Source of the DNA: a bacterium
Lineage (GTDB): Bacteria; UBA8248
DNA length: 64,000 bases
Direction: 5' to 3'
NCBI GenBank assembly: GCA_022825065.1
Contig: JAJDYR010000044.1
Coordinates: 1-64,000 of the forward strand
In this document: piece after piece, positions 15,899-24,247 of the stretch
How positions within the stretch are numbered: the stretch's first letter is position 1
How the letters are laid out: every line of letters starts with the position of its first letter
Position numbers and translations under genes: made by a program
Notes under the pieces: model-generated
What the model was told of the DNA's origin: nothing
Database searches by the model: none
What the model saw: the letters and a program-made list of their open reading frames with translations, nothing else

Positions 15899-17704
15899 GT
15901 GGCTATCACTGAACGAACCGAACTGAGAAATCTCGCCATCATCGCTCATGTCGACCACGGCAAAACCACCCTGGTGGATTCGATGCTCTGGCAAAGCGGC
16001 ATCTTCCGCGAAGGGCAAGACGTGGCCGAGCGCGTACTTGATTCGATGGATCTCGAGCGGGAGAAGGGAATCACCATCATGGCGAAAAACTGCGCCATTG
16101 ATTTCAAAGGCATCCGCTACAACATCGTGGACACGCCGGGCCATGCGGACTTCGGCGGCGAGGTGGAGCGCGTCCTCTCCATGGTGGATGGCGTCATGCT
16201 TTTGGTCGATGCTTCGGAAGGTCCTCTGCCGCAAACACGGTTCGTGGTCAGCAAAGCCCTGGAGCGGGAACTCCCCTTCGTCGTGGTCATCAACAAGATT
16301 GACCGCTCTGATGCAAGACCAGAGCAAGTACTCGACGAAATCTATGACCTGTTCATCGATCTGGATGCCGGTGAAGCCCAGCTCGATTTTCCCGTGCTCT
16401 ACGCCGTCGCTCGCGAGGGCAAGGCCGGCTTCGAGCCCGATGCCCTCTCTCCGACACTGGAGCCTTTATTCCATACACTCCAAAGCGATATCCCTCCCCC
16501 CTCATACGACGCGGACAAACCACTTCAAATGCTCATCTCCCGACTGGAATACGATAGTTATGTCGGTCGTCTCTCCATCGGTCGAATTTGGAATGGGCAA
16601 CTCAAGGCAAAGACCCAAGCCCTGGTTCTGGGGCCAAACGGGAACCAGATAAAAGGGGAGATCGCCTCTTTATTCGGCTATGAAGGGTTGAGCCGCTACC
16701 AGATGGAAGAGGCGCGCGGAGGTGACATCGTTGCCGTAGCCGGCTTGGAGGAGGTGGAAATCGGTGACACCATAGCAGATGTGGACAACCCGGTCCCGCT
16801 TCCCGCCATCAGCGTGGATGAGCCCACCATCGCCATGAATTTCAGGATCAACGATACTCCCCTGGCAGGCCGCAGCGGGAGATACCTCACCTCGCGCCAG
16901 ATCCGAGAAAGGCTCTTGAGGGAGGCGAGGAACAATGTGGCCATTAAAATCGAAGAAACCAACACCGCGGATACCTTGCGCGTGTCCGGCCGAGGTTCTT
17001 TGCAACTCGCCGTCCTGATCGAGCAACTCAGGCGCGAGCAATACGAGCTCACCGTCGGCCGACCCGAGGTCATCACACGCAAAGAAGGCGGCAAAATCAT
17101 GGAGCCCATGGAAAACGTGGTAGCAGACATTCCGGAAGAATTCATCGGGGCCATTACACAGGGCCTGGGAGCACGCAAAGGTAAAATGACCAAAATGATC
17201 AACCATGGAAAAGGGCGCGCGCGGCTCGAGTTTTCCATTCCCAGCCGGGGCCTCATCGGCTATCGCAACGAATTCCTCACCCAAACGCGGGGAACAGGCA
17301 TACTCACTCACATTTTCGCCGGATGGGGGGAATGGGCAGGCGAGCTCCCCGGCAGGTCGACAGGCGCATTGATATCGGACCGTGCGGGCAAAACCACGTC
17401 ATACGCGGTGGAAAACATCCAGGAGCGCGGAACTCTCTTCGTCGCACCGACGGAAGAAGTCTATGAAGGAATGATCATCGGCGAGAACAGCCGCGAACAG
17501 GACATGTTCGTCAACATTTCAAAGGAGAAGAAACTCACCAACATCCGGGCAGCCCACGCCGACATATCCGCTCAACTCATACCGCCCAAACGATTCAGCC
17601 TGGAAGAAGCGCTCGAATTCTTGCGCGAGGGCGAATGCCTGGAAGTAACTCCCGAAATCTTCCGGTTGCGTAAAACGAAACTAAAAGCCAGAAAACACGC
17701 TTAA
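15899..17704 (+). CDS. typA: Ribosome-associated translational GTPase TypA/BipA
   Basis: A 601-residue translation-factor GTPase, full length for the family. It binds the 70S ribosome and helps 50S assembly and stress or low-temperature growth in known bacteria. G1 is [10 protein letters not shown] (residues 16-25), G3 [15 protein letters not shown] and G4 NKIDR. Domain II, the EF-G-like domains III and V, and the TypA-specific C-terminal region (including [17 protein letters not shown] and ERGTLFV) are all present. The start is GTG with AGGA five bases upstream. It converges on the cyclophilin gene with 4 bp between stop codons and no visible terminator. Confidence 0.96.
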   Translation: MAITERTELRNLAIIAHVDHGKTTLVDSMLWQSGIFREGQDVAERVLDSMDLEREKGITIMAKNCAIDFKGIRYNIVDTPGHADFGGEVERVLSMVDGVMLLVDASEGPLPQTRFVVSKALERELPFVVVINKIDRSDARPEQVLDEIYDLFIDLDAGEAQLDFPVLYAVAREGKAGFEPDALSPTLEPLFHTLQSDIPPPSYDADKPLQMLISRLEYDSYVGRLSIGRIWNGQLKAKTQALVLGPNGNQIKGEIASLFGYEGLSRYQMEEARGGDIVAVAGLEEVEIGDTIADVDNPVPLPAISVDEPTIAMNFRINDTPLAGRSGRYLTSRQIRERLLREARNNVAIKIEETNTADTLRVSGRGSLQLAVLIEQLRREQYELTVGRPEVITRKEGGKIMEPMENVVADIPEEFIGAITQGLGARKGKMTKMINHGKGRARLEFSIPSRGLIGYRNEFLTQTRGTGILTHIFAGWGEWAGELPGRSTGALISDRAGKTTSYAVENIQERGTLFVAPTEEVYEGMIIGENSREQDMFVNISKEKKLTNIRAAHADISAQLIPPKRFSLEEALEFLREGECLEVTPEIFRLRKTKLKARKHA

Positions 17705-17708
17705 TACG

Positions 17709-18206
17709 CTAGCCATCCAGCACCTTGTTCCACTCTGAAATCCTGTCTTTTTGCGCTTCGAACAACCCGGAGGCGTCACCTTCGACCTCGATTTTTTCAA
17801 TCCCGTCACCCTGCTCAATCGCATCCACCACGTCCTGCCCGGAAGTGACGCGTCCAAAAACGGTATGATTGCCGTCGAGCCAGGCGGTGGGCACATGGGT
17901 GATGAAAAACTGAGAACCGTTCGTGCCCGGACCCGCATTCGCCATCGAGAGAACACCGGGACCGTCGTGGGGAAGATCAGGGGAGCATTCATCCTCGAAC
18001 TGATAGCCGGGTCCACCCGTTCCTGCACCCAATGGACAGCCGCCCTGAATCATGAAATCAGAGATCACACGGTGAAAGATAAGGCCATCGTAGAAACCCC
18101 GCTTGGCGAGATTCACAAAGCTGGCCACCGTCACCGGGGTTTTGTCTTCATGCAAATCGAGCCGTATCTCACCCCGGCTCGTCGTTATTACAGCGGAAAG
18201 CGCCAT
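17709..18206 (-). CDS. Peptidyl-prolyl cis-trans isomerase, cyclophilin type
   Basis: A 165-residue single-domain cyclophilin. The start at 18206 is set by AAGGAG six bases upstream; an in-frame ATG at 18266 would add 20 residues with no support. Family core: [33 protein letters not shown] with the catalytic Arg, [18 protein letters not shown] and VFGRV. It catalyses proline isomerisation during protein folding. With no signal peptide it is expected in the cytoplasm. It lies downstream of a flavin oxidoreductase gene (120 bp gap with a small AAACCC/GGGTTT hairpin at that gene's stop) and is convergent with typA. Confidence 0.94.
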   Translation of the reverse strand: MALSAVITTSRGEIRLDLHEDKTPVTVASFVNLAKRGFYDGLIFHRVISDFMIQGGCPLGAGTGGPGYQFEDECSPDLPHDGPGVLSMANAGPGTNGSQFFITHVPTAWLDGNHTVFGRVTSGQDVVDAIEQGDGIEKIEVEGDASGLFEAQKDRISEWNKVLDG

Positions 18207-18325
18207 GAACTGCTCCTTTAGAATATTGGCGGACGCAAAAAACACCGTCACCCATGAATGCACCAAACGTGAATCCCAGAGTTGACGGCGAAGAATAACA
18301 GAACCGTCCTTTCGGGTCTAAACCC

Positions 18326-19339
18326 TTACGGGTTTCCTTTCAGCTCGAAAACCTCCGCCAAAAGCTCATAGGATTTCACCCTGGCCTCGAAGCTGTGCAT
18401 CACGTTCACGACGACGAGTTCCTCGACTTTGTGTTCGGAAGCCAGGGTCTCGAGCCTTTTCTTGACCTGTTCCGGATCCCCGGCGATGGTTCTGCTGTCG
18501 ATATCCTCAGCGAAGGCGCGCTCCATATTCGTCCACGGGTAGGCGAGCGCCTCCTCGGGCGTAGGCACGCCGCCTCCCTCGCCGCGGCGGCTTCTGAGCA
18601 TTACGAGAGGCCTGCTGGCCGCATGGTAGAACGCTTCTTCTTCGGTGGGCGCGCAGATCACAAAAACCGCCAGACTTCCCGCGGGCTTCCTGCATTTGGC
18701 CGATGGGCGAAAATCCCTCCGGTACATATCCATGACCTGGACGCTGCCATACGTGTTGATGAAATGTGCGAATGAAAAAGCGCAACCAAAATGAGCGGCG
18801 AGAATCGCGCTTTGATCCGAGGTTCCCAGGAGCCAGATCTCAGGCGCCGTCTCTCCGCTGGGCATAGCGCTTATACGGGCGAAGGGGTGATCTTCGGGCA
18901 ACGACCCTTCAACCCAACCCCGAAGGTCTGAGACCTTTTGCGGGAAATCGTCGTAGCGAAAACCACTCTGCTCGGGCGCCAAAGCCGCGGATGTGAGTCT
19001 GTCCGCTCCGGGGGCGCGGCCCAAACCCAAATCGATGCGGCCCGGGTAGAGGGTCTCCAGCACCCGGAACGATTCGGCCACCTTGAGCGCGCTGTAATGA
19101 CTGAGCATGACCCCGCCCGACCCCACGCGAATCGTCTCGGTCGTCGCGGCAATCCGGCCGATCAAGACTTCGGGCGACGTGCCCGCGAACGCCCCATGGC
19201 TGTGATGTTCCGCCAGCCAGTAGCGGTGATAGCCCAGGCGTTCGGCAACTTGCGCCAACTCGACGGTCTCGCCGATGGCGTCCGCCGCCGTTCCTCCCGA
19301 CCGGATCGGAGATTGATCCAAAACACTCAAACGAATCAT
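18326..19339 (-). CDS. LLM-class flavin-dependent oxidoreductase (MsnO8-type)
   Basis: A 337-residue luciferase-like oxidoreductase. The N-terminus MIRLSVLDQSPIRSG, the motif YWLAEHHSHGAFAGTSPEVLIG, and VGSGGVMLSHYSALKVAE with PGRIDLGLGRAPG are characteristic of the MsnO8/YhbW-like LLM branch. This branch binds FMN and belongs to the two-component monooxygenase fold; the physiological substrate is generally unknown. It is the second LLM enzyme in 5 kb but not closely similar to the first. The C-terminal part includes KKRLETLASEHKVEELVVV, usual for the family. It is located 41 bp after the BON-domain gene on the same strand, so the two may be co-transcribed. Confidence 0.9.
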   Translation of the reverse strand: MIRLSVLDQSPIRSGGTAADAIGETVELAQVAERLGYHRYWLAEHHSHGAFAGTSPEVLIGRIAATTETIRVGSGGVMLSHYSALKVAESFRVLETLYPGRIDLGLGRAPGADRLTSAALAPEQSGFRYDDFPQKVSDLRGWVEGSLPEDHPFARISAMPSGETAPEIWLLGTSDQSAILAAHFGCAFSFAHFINTYGSVQVMDMYRRDFRPSAKCRKPAGSLAVFVICAPTEEEAFYHAASRPLVMLRSRRGEGGGVPTPEEALAYPWTNMERAFAEDIDSRTIAGDPEQVKKRLETLASEHKVEELVVVNVMHSFEARVKSYELLAEVFELKGNP

Positions 19340-19379
19340 CTATTCGAGAACCACTTGAAAGCAGAATTCCGGGGAAAGT

Positions 19380-20027
19380 TTATTTCTGAACCGGTTTCAC
19401 CTGAATATATTCTTCGAGATGAATCACGCCCTTTGTTCCGCGAATAATCTGAAGAACCAGTTTTTTTTCAAGCTCCGTTCTTGCACGGCCGATTATATAG
19501 ACCTTGTTCCTCACCGACTGCCAGCGGTAATTCACGGAATTCACGCCCTCGGCCGTCAAGAACTGGCCCTTGAGCTTGGCTTCTATCCACGCATCGCTGG
19601 CGATCCGGCTGAGCTTGACGATATCGCGCTCTACGGCCGGTTTCGTCTTCGCCGCCGCACGGTTGCGTTCGACTTCTTCCGAAGAACCGAGAAGGATATG
19701 ATCGTATACGGCTTTGATTCTGGGGTCGCCCCGCGCAATGCTCAAAACGGCTCCCCGTTTTCTCTCCGCATCCACCACGCCGGTCAACAACACCCTCCCT
19801 TCCCACACGTCCGTAATCACGTCGACAGGCAAACCACTGTCCACACGCAAATACTCTTGCAGCAAATTCGCATGTATTTTCGCATCTTCAAGCTGCCGGT
19901 TCAGAGAGCGGTCCTCTAAGGCGCTCTTGATACCCTTTTGGGCGACCAGAAACGCTCCGGGCACACATCCATTTACCCACAATGGCAAAAGCGCGACGAT
20001 GAAGATGAACCTGTTGAACTGACTCAC
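19380..20027 (-). CDS. BON-domain lipoprotein
   Basis: A 215-residue predicted lipoprotein from a GTG start at 20027, chosen for the AGGGGA site four bases upstream and because it leaves a proper signal peptide (hydrophobic FIFIVALLPLWV) before lipobox VNGC; an upstream ATG at 20102 would bury it. Two BON domains are recognisable: LPVDVITDVWEGRVLLTGVV (first copy) and NYRWQSVRNKVYIIGRA (second copy). OsmY/DolP-type BON proteins bind phospholipid and support outer-membrane integrity under stress. Upstream of the MsnO8-type oxidoreductase gene. Assignment as periplasmic-facing membrane protein is inference from the lipobox. Confidence 0.85.
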   Translation of the reverse strand: MSQFNRFIFIVALLPLWVNGCVPGAFLVAQKGIKSALEDRSLNRQLEDAKIHANLLQEYLRVDSGLPVDVITDVWEGRVLLTGVVDAERKRGAVLSIARGDPRIKAVYDHILLGSSEEVERNRAAAKTKPAVERDIVKLSRIASDAWIEAKLKGQFLTAEGVNSVNYRWQSVRNKVYIIGRARTELEKKLVLQIIRGTKGVIHLEEYIQVKPVQK

Positions 20028-20259
20028 GAGTTCCCCTGGAGGGCGAAGTGGAACAAAGACACTCTCTATTTTGCCCTTTGACTTCCGTGGAGGCAACCAC
20101 AAGTAAAATCGAACCCTCCTGACACTCTCATACCGTTATCGACGATATCCCGCTGTTTCGATTGCAATGCCTTTTGAGAAAACGCATCATGTATCCATTC
20201 ATGAATCAATCGTCACACTATCCAATGTTCACAAGGTTCTTCTTCGCTCAGGAGAAAAA

Positions 20260-20460
20260 ATGCCGATATCAGACGATTCGTTAAAGTCCCGCTGCGAAGA
20301 CGTGTTCGGAGAATCGCTCGACCCCGAACGTCGCGCCCTCCTCATCGCCACAATGGAAAACATGGAGAGAGGACATCCACTATTGCGGGAACACCTTTCG
20401 CCAAAAACAGAACCTGCCGGACACTCCGGATTCTTGCATTCCCTCGCGAGGGAGAAATAA
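20260..20460 (+). CDS. AtzG/GatC-like small amidase partner (putative)
   Basis: A 66-residue protein whose start at 20260 has a near-perfect ribosome site (AGGAGAAAAA). An earlier in-frame ATG at 20167 lacks one. It ends one base before the TTG start of the amidase, so the pair is translationally coupled. The composition, with one predicted long helix (residues 18-40) followed by LSPKTEPAGHSGF, resembles the short DUF4089/AtzG proteins, which wrap around amidases like GatC around GatA and end in an EPAPVF-like tail. Similarity is weak and by eye. If right, it should bind and stabilise the adjacent amidase. Confidence 0.55.
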   Translation: MPISDDSLKSRCEDVFGESLDPERRALLIATMENMERGHPLLREHLSPKTEPAGHSGFLHSLAREK

Positions 20461-20461
20461 A

Positions 20462-21874
20462 TTGACAAGCGACATCACGAACCTCACCGCTACAGAAATC
20501 GTCGCACGAATCAAGGAGAGAGCCGTCAGCGCCGTCGAAGTCACCGAGGCGCATCTGGAACGCTCGGAAAAAACCGGGGAGGCTTTGAACTCCTGGATCA
20601 AGCTCGATTCAGAGGGCGCCCTGAAGACAGCGCAAGAAGTGGACGCCGCCATTGCCCGAGGCGACGACCCGGGGTCCATGGCCGGCGCGCCGATAGGCTT
20701 GAAAGACTTGATCGACATGGAGGGCCTGCCCACCACGGCGGGCAGCATCATCGACAAAAACAACGTCGCGGACTCGGATGCCTTGCTGGCCCGAAAGATA
20801 CGCCGCGCAGGCGGCGTGATACTCGGAAAACTCAACCTGCATGAATTCGCATTCGGCCCCACCGGGCACAACCCCCATTACGGGGATCAGAAAAACCCGT
20901 GGGATACCGAGCGGGTCACGGGCGGGTCGAGCGGCGGTTCGGGCAACAGCGTGGCGACGGGCCAGGTTTCCATCGCCATCGGTTCCGACACGGGTGGATC
21001 CATTCGGATTCCCGCATCCTTGTGCGGCGTCATCGGACACAAACCCACGCATGGTCTCGTCACGAAATCGAACTGCGCGCCGTTGTCGTGGTCGCTTGAT
21101 TCTTTCGGGCCATTGGCGAGGTCCGCCCAAGACTGCGCGCTCATGATGTCCGCCATCGCGGGACACGACCCGGCCGACGCCTCATCCATCGCCTGTGAGC
21201 CACCCGACTTCATCGGGGCGCTGAACAAGCCCATCGAGGAATTCCGCATCGGCCACGCGCGAGAATACTATGAACAACGCTCGGAACCTCCCGTGGCGGA
21301 AGCGGTGAACAATCTGGCCAAGACGCTTCAGGAAATGGGCGCCAAAGTCGTCGATGTTGAAATACCCGACGTCGAAACCGCGTTTCATGCGGCGGCCGTG
21401 TTGATGGTAGCCGAAGCGGCGGCCGTGCATGAAAAAAACATACGAGACAACGCGCAAGATTTCGACCCCGCGGTTCTCGAGAGAATCAGGCCCGGTTTTT
21501 TCATTCCCGCCACATCGTATATCCAGGCGCTTCGATTCCGGGAGCAATGGACGAAGCAAGTCTGCAGGGAAGTATACGGTCAGGTAGACCTCGTTCTCTC
21601 CGCCGCCACGCCGGTGCCCGCCGCTTTGCGCTCTCAGTCGACCGGAACGGTTCGGGGCAAAGAAGTCGAGATTCGAACGCTCATGATCTCCTTGACGAGG
21701 CTCTGGAATTTCCTCGGCGGACCGTCCACCGCGTTTCCATCAGGCATGAGCGAGGAGGGCTTGCCACTTGGCGCGCAAATCATGGGCGCGCCTTTTGCGG
21801 ACCACCATACGCTGGCGTTGGTGCATCAACTCGAGAAAACGGGTGTGGTGAAAGTGGAGATGCCGCCTCTGTAG
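20462..21874 (+). CDS. Amidase-signature hydrolase (AtzE/GatA-like)
   Basis: A 470-residue amidase-signature enzyme hydrolysing an amide or carbamoyl group. The Ser-cisSer-Lys triad is intact: K81 (GLKDLID), S156 (GGSSGGSGN) and S180 (SDTGGSIRIP), with the 75/24-residue spacing of the family. The length and GHKPTHGLV, SLDSFGPLARS motifs fit AtzE (1-carboxybiuret hydrolase) or GatA-like enzymes. No gatB or gatC is near, and a small coupled ORF precedes it, which favours an AtzE-type catabolic amidase over tRNA amidotransferase. The start is TTG, overlapping the stop region of the small upstream gene. Substrate not determined. The next gene, glyA, converges with a 14 bp gap. Confidence 0.88.
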   Translation: MTSDITNLTATEIVARIKERAVSAVEVTEAHLERSEKTGEALNSWIKLDSEGALKTAQEVDAAIARGDDPGSMAGAPIGLKDLIDMEGLPTTAGSIIDKNNVADSDALLARKIRRAGGVILGKLNLHEFAFGPTGHNPHYGDQKNPWDTERVTGGSSGGSGNSVATGQVSIAIGSDTGGSIRIPASLCGVIGHKPTHGLVTKSNCAPLSWSLDSFGPLARSAQDCALMMSAIAGHDPADASSIACEPPDFIGALNKPIEEFRIGHAREYYEQRSEPPVAEAVNNLAKTLQEMGAKVVDVEIPDVETAFHAAAVLMVAEAAAVHEKNIRDNAQDFDPAVLERIRPGFFIPATSYIQALRFREQWTKQVCREVYGQVDLVLSAATPVPAALRSQSTGTVRGKEVEIRTLMISLTRLWNFLGGPSTAFPSGMSEEGLPLGAQIMGAPFADHHTLALVHQLEKTGVVKVEMPPL

Positions 21875-21888
21875 CGTGAAAGGCCACT

Positions 21889-23145
21889 TTACTCCGGCCT
21901 GGCTCCGTCCGGACCCATCGGGAACTTCTCACAAAGCGAGCGTACGTCTTCCCTCACCGAGGCGATGCGCGCTTCGTCCGTGATATCGGCCAGCACGTCG
22001 GCTATCCAGCCGCCCACGACTTTCATCTCGGCCTCTTTCATGTGGCGCGAAGTCAACGCGGGCGTCCCGACGCGGATCCCGCTCGTGAAAGCCGGTTTTC
22101 TGGTGTCGAAAGGAATCGCGTTTTTATTCACCGTGATCCCCGCCTGGCCCAGGGCGGCTTCCGCCTTCTTGCCGCTGAAACCGGCCTCGCGCAGATCGAG
22201 CAGAATCAGGTGATTGTCTGTGCCGCCCGAGACGAGGTGTATCCCGCGCTTCAGGAGTGCATCCGCGAGCGCCTTTGCATTTTTCACAATCTGCTCCGCA
22301 TAGGCCCTGAACCCCGGGGTGCTTGCCTCCTTGAACGCCACCGCCTTGGCTGCGACGACGTGCATCAAGGGTCCGCCTTGAAGGCCGGGGAAAACAGCTT
22401 TGTTCATCCCGGCCGCGTAGTCCTCGTCGCAAAGAATCATCCCGCCGCGAGGACCCCGGAGCGTCTTGTGCGTCGTGGTCGTGACAATCTGCGCATGGCC
22501 CGCGGGGCTGGGGTGCGCACCGCCAGCGATGAGACCCGCGACGTGGGCGATGTCCGCCATCACCACGGCGCCCACCTCATCTGCAATCTCCCTGAAGCGC
22601 GCATAATCGATCGAACGCGGATACGCGCTCGCCCCCACGACGATGATTTTAGGCCGGTGCTCTTTTGCCTGGCTTTCCACTTCGTCGAAATCGATGACGT
22701 GATTCTCGGGATCCACGCCATACGCCACCACCTTGAACCAACGGCCCGAGAAGGTGACGGGGTGACCATGGGTGAGGTGGCCGCCATGCGAGAGGTTCAT
22801 TCCCAAAAGCGTATCGCCCGGCTCCAGCAGGCCGTAATACACAGCGGCGTTCGCCTGGGCGCCGCTGTGCGGCTGCACGGAAGCGTGATCCATGCCGAAA
22901 AGAGACTTCGCCCGCTCGATGGCGAGGGATTCGGCCACGTCTACGAACTGACACCCGCCATAGTATCGTCTTCCCGGAAATCCCTCCGCGTATTTGTTCG
23001 TCATCACGCCGCCTACCGCTTCCATCACCGCTTCGCTCACGTAGTTCTCCGAAGCGATGAGTTCGAGTTCATCCGCCTGGCGTTCTCTTTCATCTTCCAT
23101 GGCGGCGAAAATATCGGGATCTCTCAGCGCAAGTGCCGATGACAT
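21889..23145 (-). CDS. glyA: Serine hydroxymethyltransferase
   Basis: A 418-residue PLP enzyme interconverting serine and glycine with transfer of a one-carbon unit to tetrahydrofolate. The start at 23145 follows GGAGG and begins [13 protein letters not shown]; an ATG 25 residues upstream is not supported. Visible are [15 protein letters not shown] (substrate binding), [22 protein letters not shown] and the PLP lysine K227 in [14 protein letters not shown]. The sequence is complete and of typical length. Its promoter lies in the 169 bp shared with the divergent DUF3151 gene. I see no glycine riboswitch upstream. Confidence 0.96.
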   Translation of the reverse strand: MSSALALRDPDIFAAMEDERERQADELELIASENYVSEAVMEAVGGVMTNKYAEGFPGRRYYGGCQFVDVAESLAIERAKSLFGMDHASVQPHSGAQANAAVYYGLLEPGDTLLGMNLSHGGHLTHGHPVTFSGRWFKVVAYGVDPENHVIDFDEVESQAKEHRPKIIVVGASAYPRSIDYARFREIADEVGAVVMADIAHVAGLIAGGAHPSPAGHAQIVTTTTHKTLRGPRGGMILCDEDYAAGMNKAVFPGLQGGPLMHVVAAKAVAFKEASTPGFRAYAEQIVKNAKALADALLKRGIHLVSGGTDNHLILLDLREAGFSGKKAEAALGQAGITVNKNAIPFDTRKPAFTSGIRVGTPALTSRHMKEAEMKVVGGWIADVLADITDEARIASVREDVRSLCEKFPMGPDGARPE

Positions 23146-23314
23146 CGAGTGGGACCTCCAGATTTTCTGTTCAGGCGTGGGGAATGTTACGGAACATCTC
23201 GGGCGGATTGAAGCTAACAAACCGACCTCGGGACGTCAATATCAAATGACAAATGTGCCATCATGACGCAAAAGGTATAATGACATTCAGAAACTTCACG
23301 AAAAGGAATGGATA

Positions 23315-23779
23315 ATGCCGAATGAAACCGATGATTTGCTCGACATCTCCTCGGATGGAGTACCCAGCACATCGCTTCCGTCTGAGCCGGAAGAACTCGG
23401 CGCGCTGGATTCGCTGTGCGATGTCATTTTATCGAGCGAGGAAAACCGCGGGCCATCTATGGAGAAACTGCAAAGCCTCGTGGCGCGCTACCCGGACGCA
23501 CTATCCGGCTGGGTGGCCATGGGGCGGATTGCGCTCGAAAATGAAGAGACGATCAGCGCATACGCCTACTATCGGGTCGCCTACCACAGGGGGCTGGACA
23601 AGGCCCGCGCCTCGGGCTGGCGCGGCGATGGGCGCATCCCCTGGGAAATCCCCGCCAACCAGCCGTTTTTAAGCGCCATTCAAGGCTTGGCGCAATGCGC
23701 CGCCGCCATCGGAGAATCCGGCGAAGCGAAACGCTGCAATGAATTTCTGGGAATACTCGACCCGGATCATCCGTTCTAG
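23315..23779 (+). CDS. DUF3151 family protein (TPR-like)
   Basis: A 154-residue soluble protein. The central block AYAYYRVAYHRGLDKAR, followed by GWRG and PWEIPANQPFL, and the C-terminal IGESGEAKRCNEFL, match the DUF3151 family, a helical-repeat protein best known from actinobacteria, whose function is unknown. The first 40 residues are acidic and variable. The start at 23315 has AAGGA nine bases upstream. It is divergent from glyA and convergent with the MoaD-like gene. Presence of this family in a Gram-negative context is worth noting. Confidence 0.75.
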   Translation: MPNETDDLLDISSDGVPSTSLPSEPEELGALDSLCDVILSSEENRGPSMEKLQSLVARYPDALSGWVAMGRIALENEETISAYAYYRVAYHRGLDKARASGWRGDGRIPWEIPANQPFLSAIQGLAQCAAAIGESGEAKRCNEFLGILDPDHPF

Positions 23780-23854
23780 AACGGTGTTTTCTTCATACGA
23801 TGTGTGGAACCTGAGAAGAATGCCTGCGAAGCGGCTGATCGCTACGCCGATACC

Positions 23855-23899
23855 AAAAAATAAAAAAATTCATCCTCAGGATGAGCTTTCCGCTCATCC
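23855..23899 (-). terminator. Intrinsic terminator of the AOR operon, overlapping the last stop codon
   Basis: Minus strand: GGATGAGC pairs with GCTCATCC (23892-23899 with 23879-23886), and this stem contains the TGA stop of the MoaD-like gene. The 3' arm can instead form TCATCC-TGA-GGATGA, which runs into ATTTTTTTATTTTTT (A-rich 23855-23870 on the plus strand). The second hairpin with its U-tract is a good intrinsic terminator. The two hairpins share bases and exclude each other. Confidence 0.75.
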
Positions 23900-24220
23900 C
23901 CCCATGTATTGTCCCATCAAGAGGACGAGGTCGCCTTCTTTCATCTCGGAATCGAGCGTGTGATGAATGCCCAGGAGCGCATCGTTTACGGCGATTTCGA
24001 GGTGTTCGGCCAGCTCGCCGGTGCCGTTGTGCCATAGCGCTTCGTCCAGAGACCTGTAGCGCCGGCTCATCTTTTTGAGGACGTCGCGAAGCGTGGCGCC
24101 TTCGGGCACTTCCTCATCGAAAACCTTGCGTTCGTTCCCGTCACCGCCCACGAAAGTCGACGCCCAGGAGATGAACTCCAGCCGGACACGAATTCCCTTG
24201 ACGCTCTTCGTCTCGTTCAT
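23894..24220 (-). CDS. MoaD/ThiS-family ubiquitin-like protein
   Basis: A 108-residue beta-grasp protein ending MGQYMGG, the C-terminal Gly-Gly that is adenylated and thiocarboxylated in MoaD/ThiS sulfur carriers. The start at 24220 is preceded by AGGGGA seven bases upstream. Motifs VPEGATLRDVLKKM and VNDALLGIHHTLDSEMKEGDLVLLM fit the fold. MoaD-like genes are standard members of tungsten aldehyde oxidoreductase operons. It is presumably dedicated to making the dithiolene sulfurs of the tungstopterin for the AOR encoded just upstream (27 bp gap). Last gene of the operon. Confidence 0.88.
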   Translation of the reverse strand: MNETKSVKGIRVRLEFISWASTFVGGDGNERKVFDEEVPEGATLRDVLKKMSRRYRSLDEALWHNGTGELAEHLEIAVNDALLGIHHTLDSEMKEGDLVLLMGQYMGG

Positions 24221-24247
24221 CGCGTCATCCCCTGTCTTCAAGGTGAG

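Noticed and set aside
20462-21874. Amidase as glutamyl-tRNA amidotransferase GatA
   Set aside because: No gatB or canonical gatC nearby and a DUF4089-like small gene precedes it; assigned to the broader amidase group.
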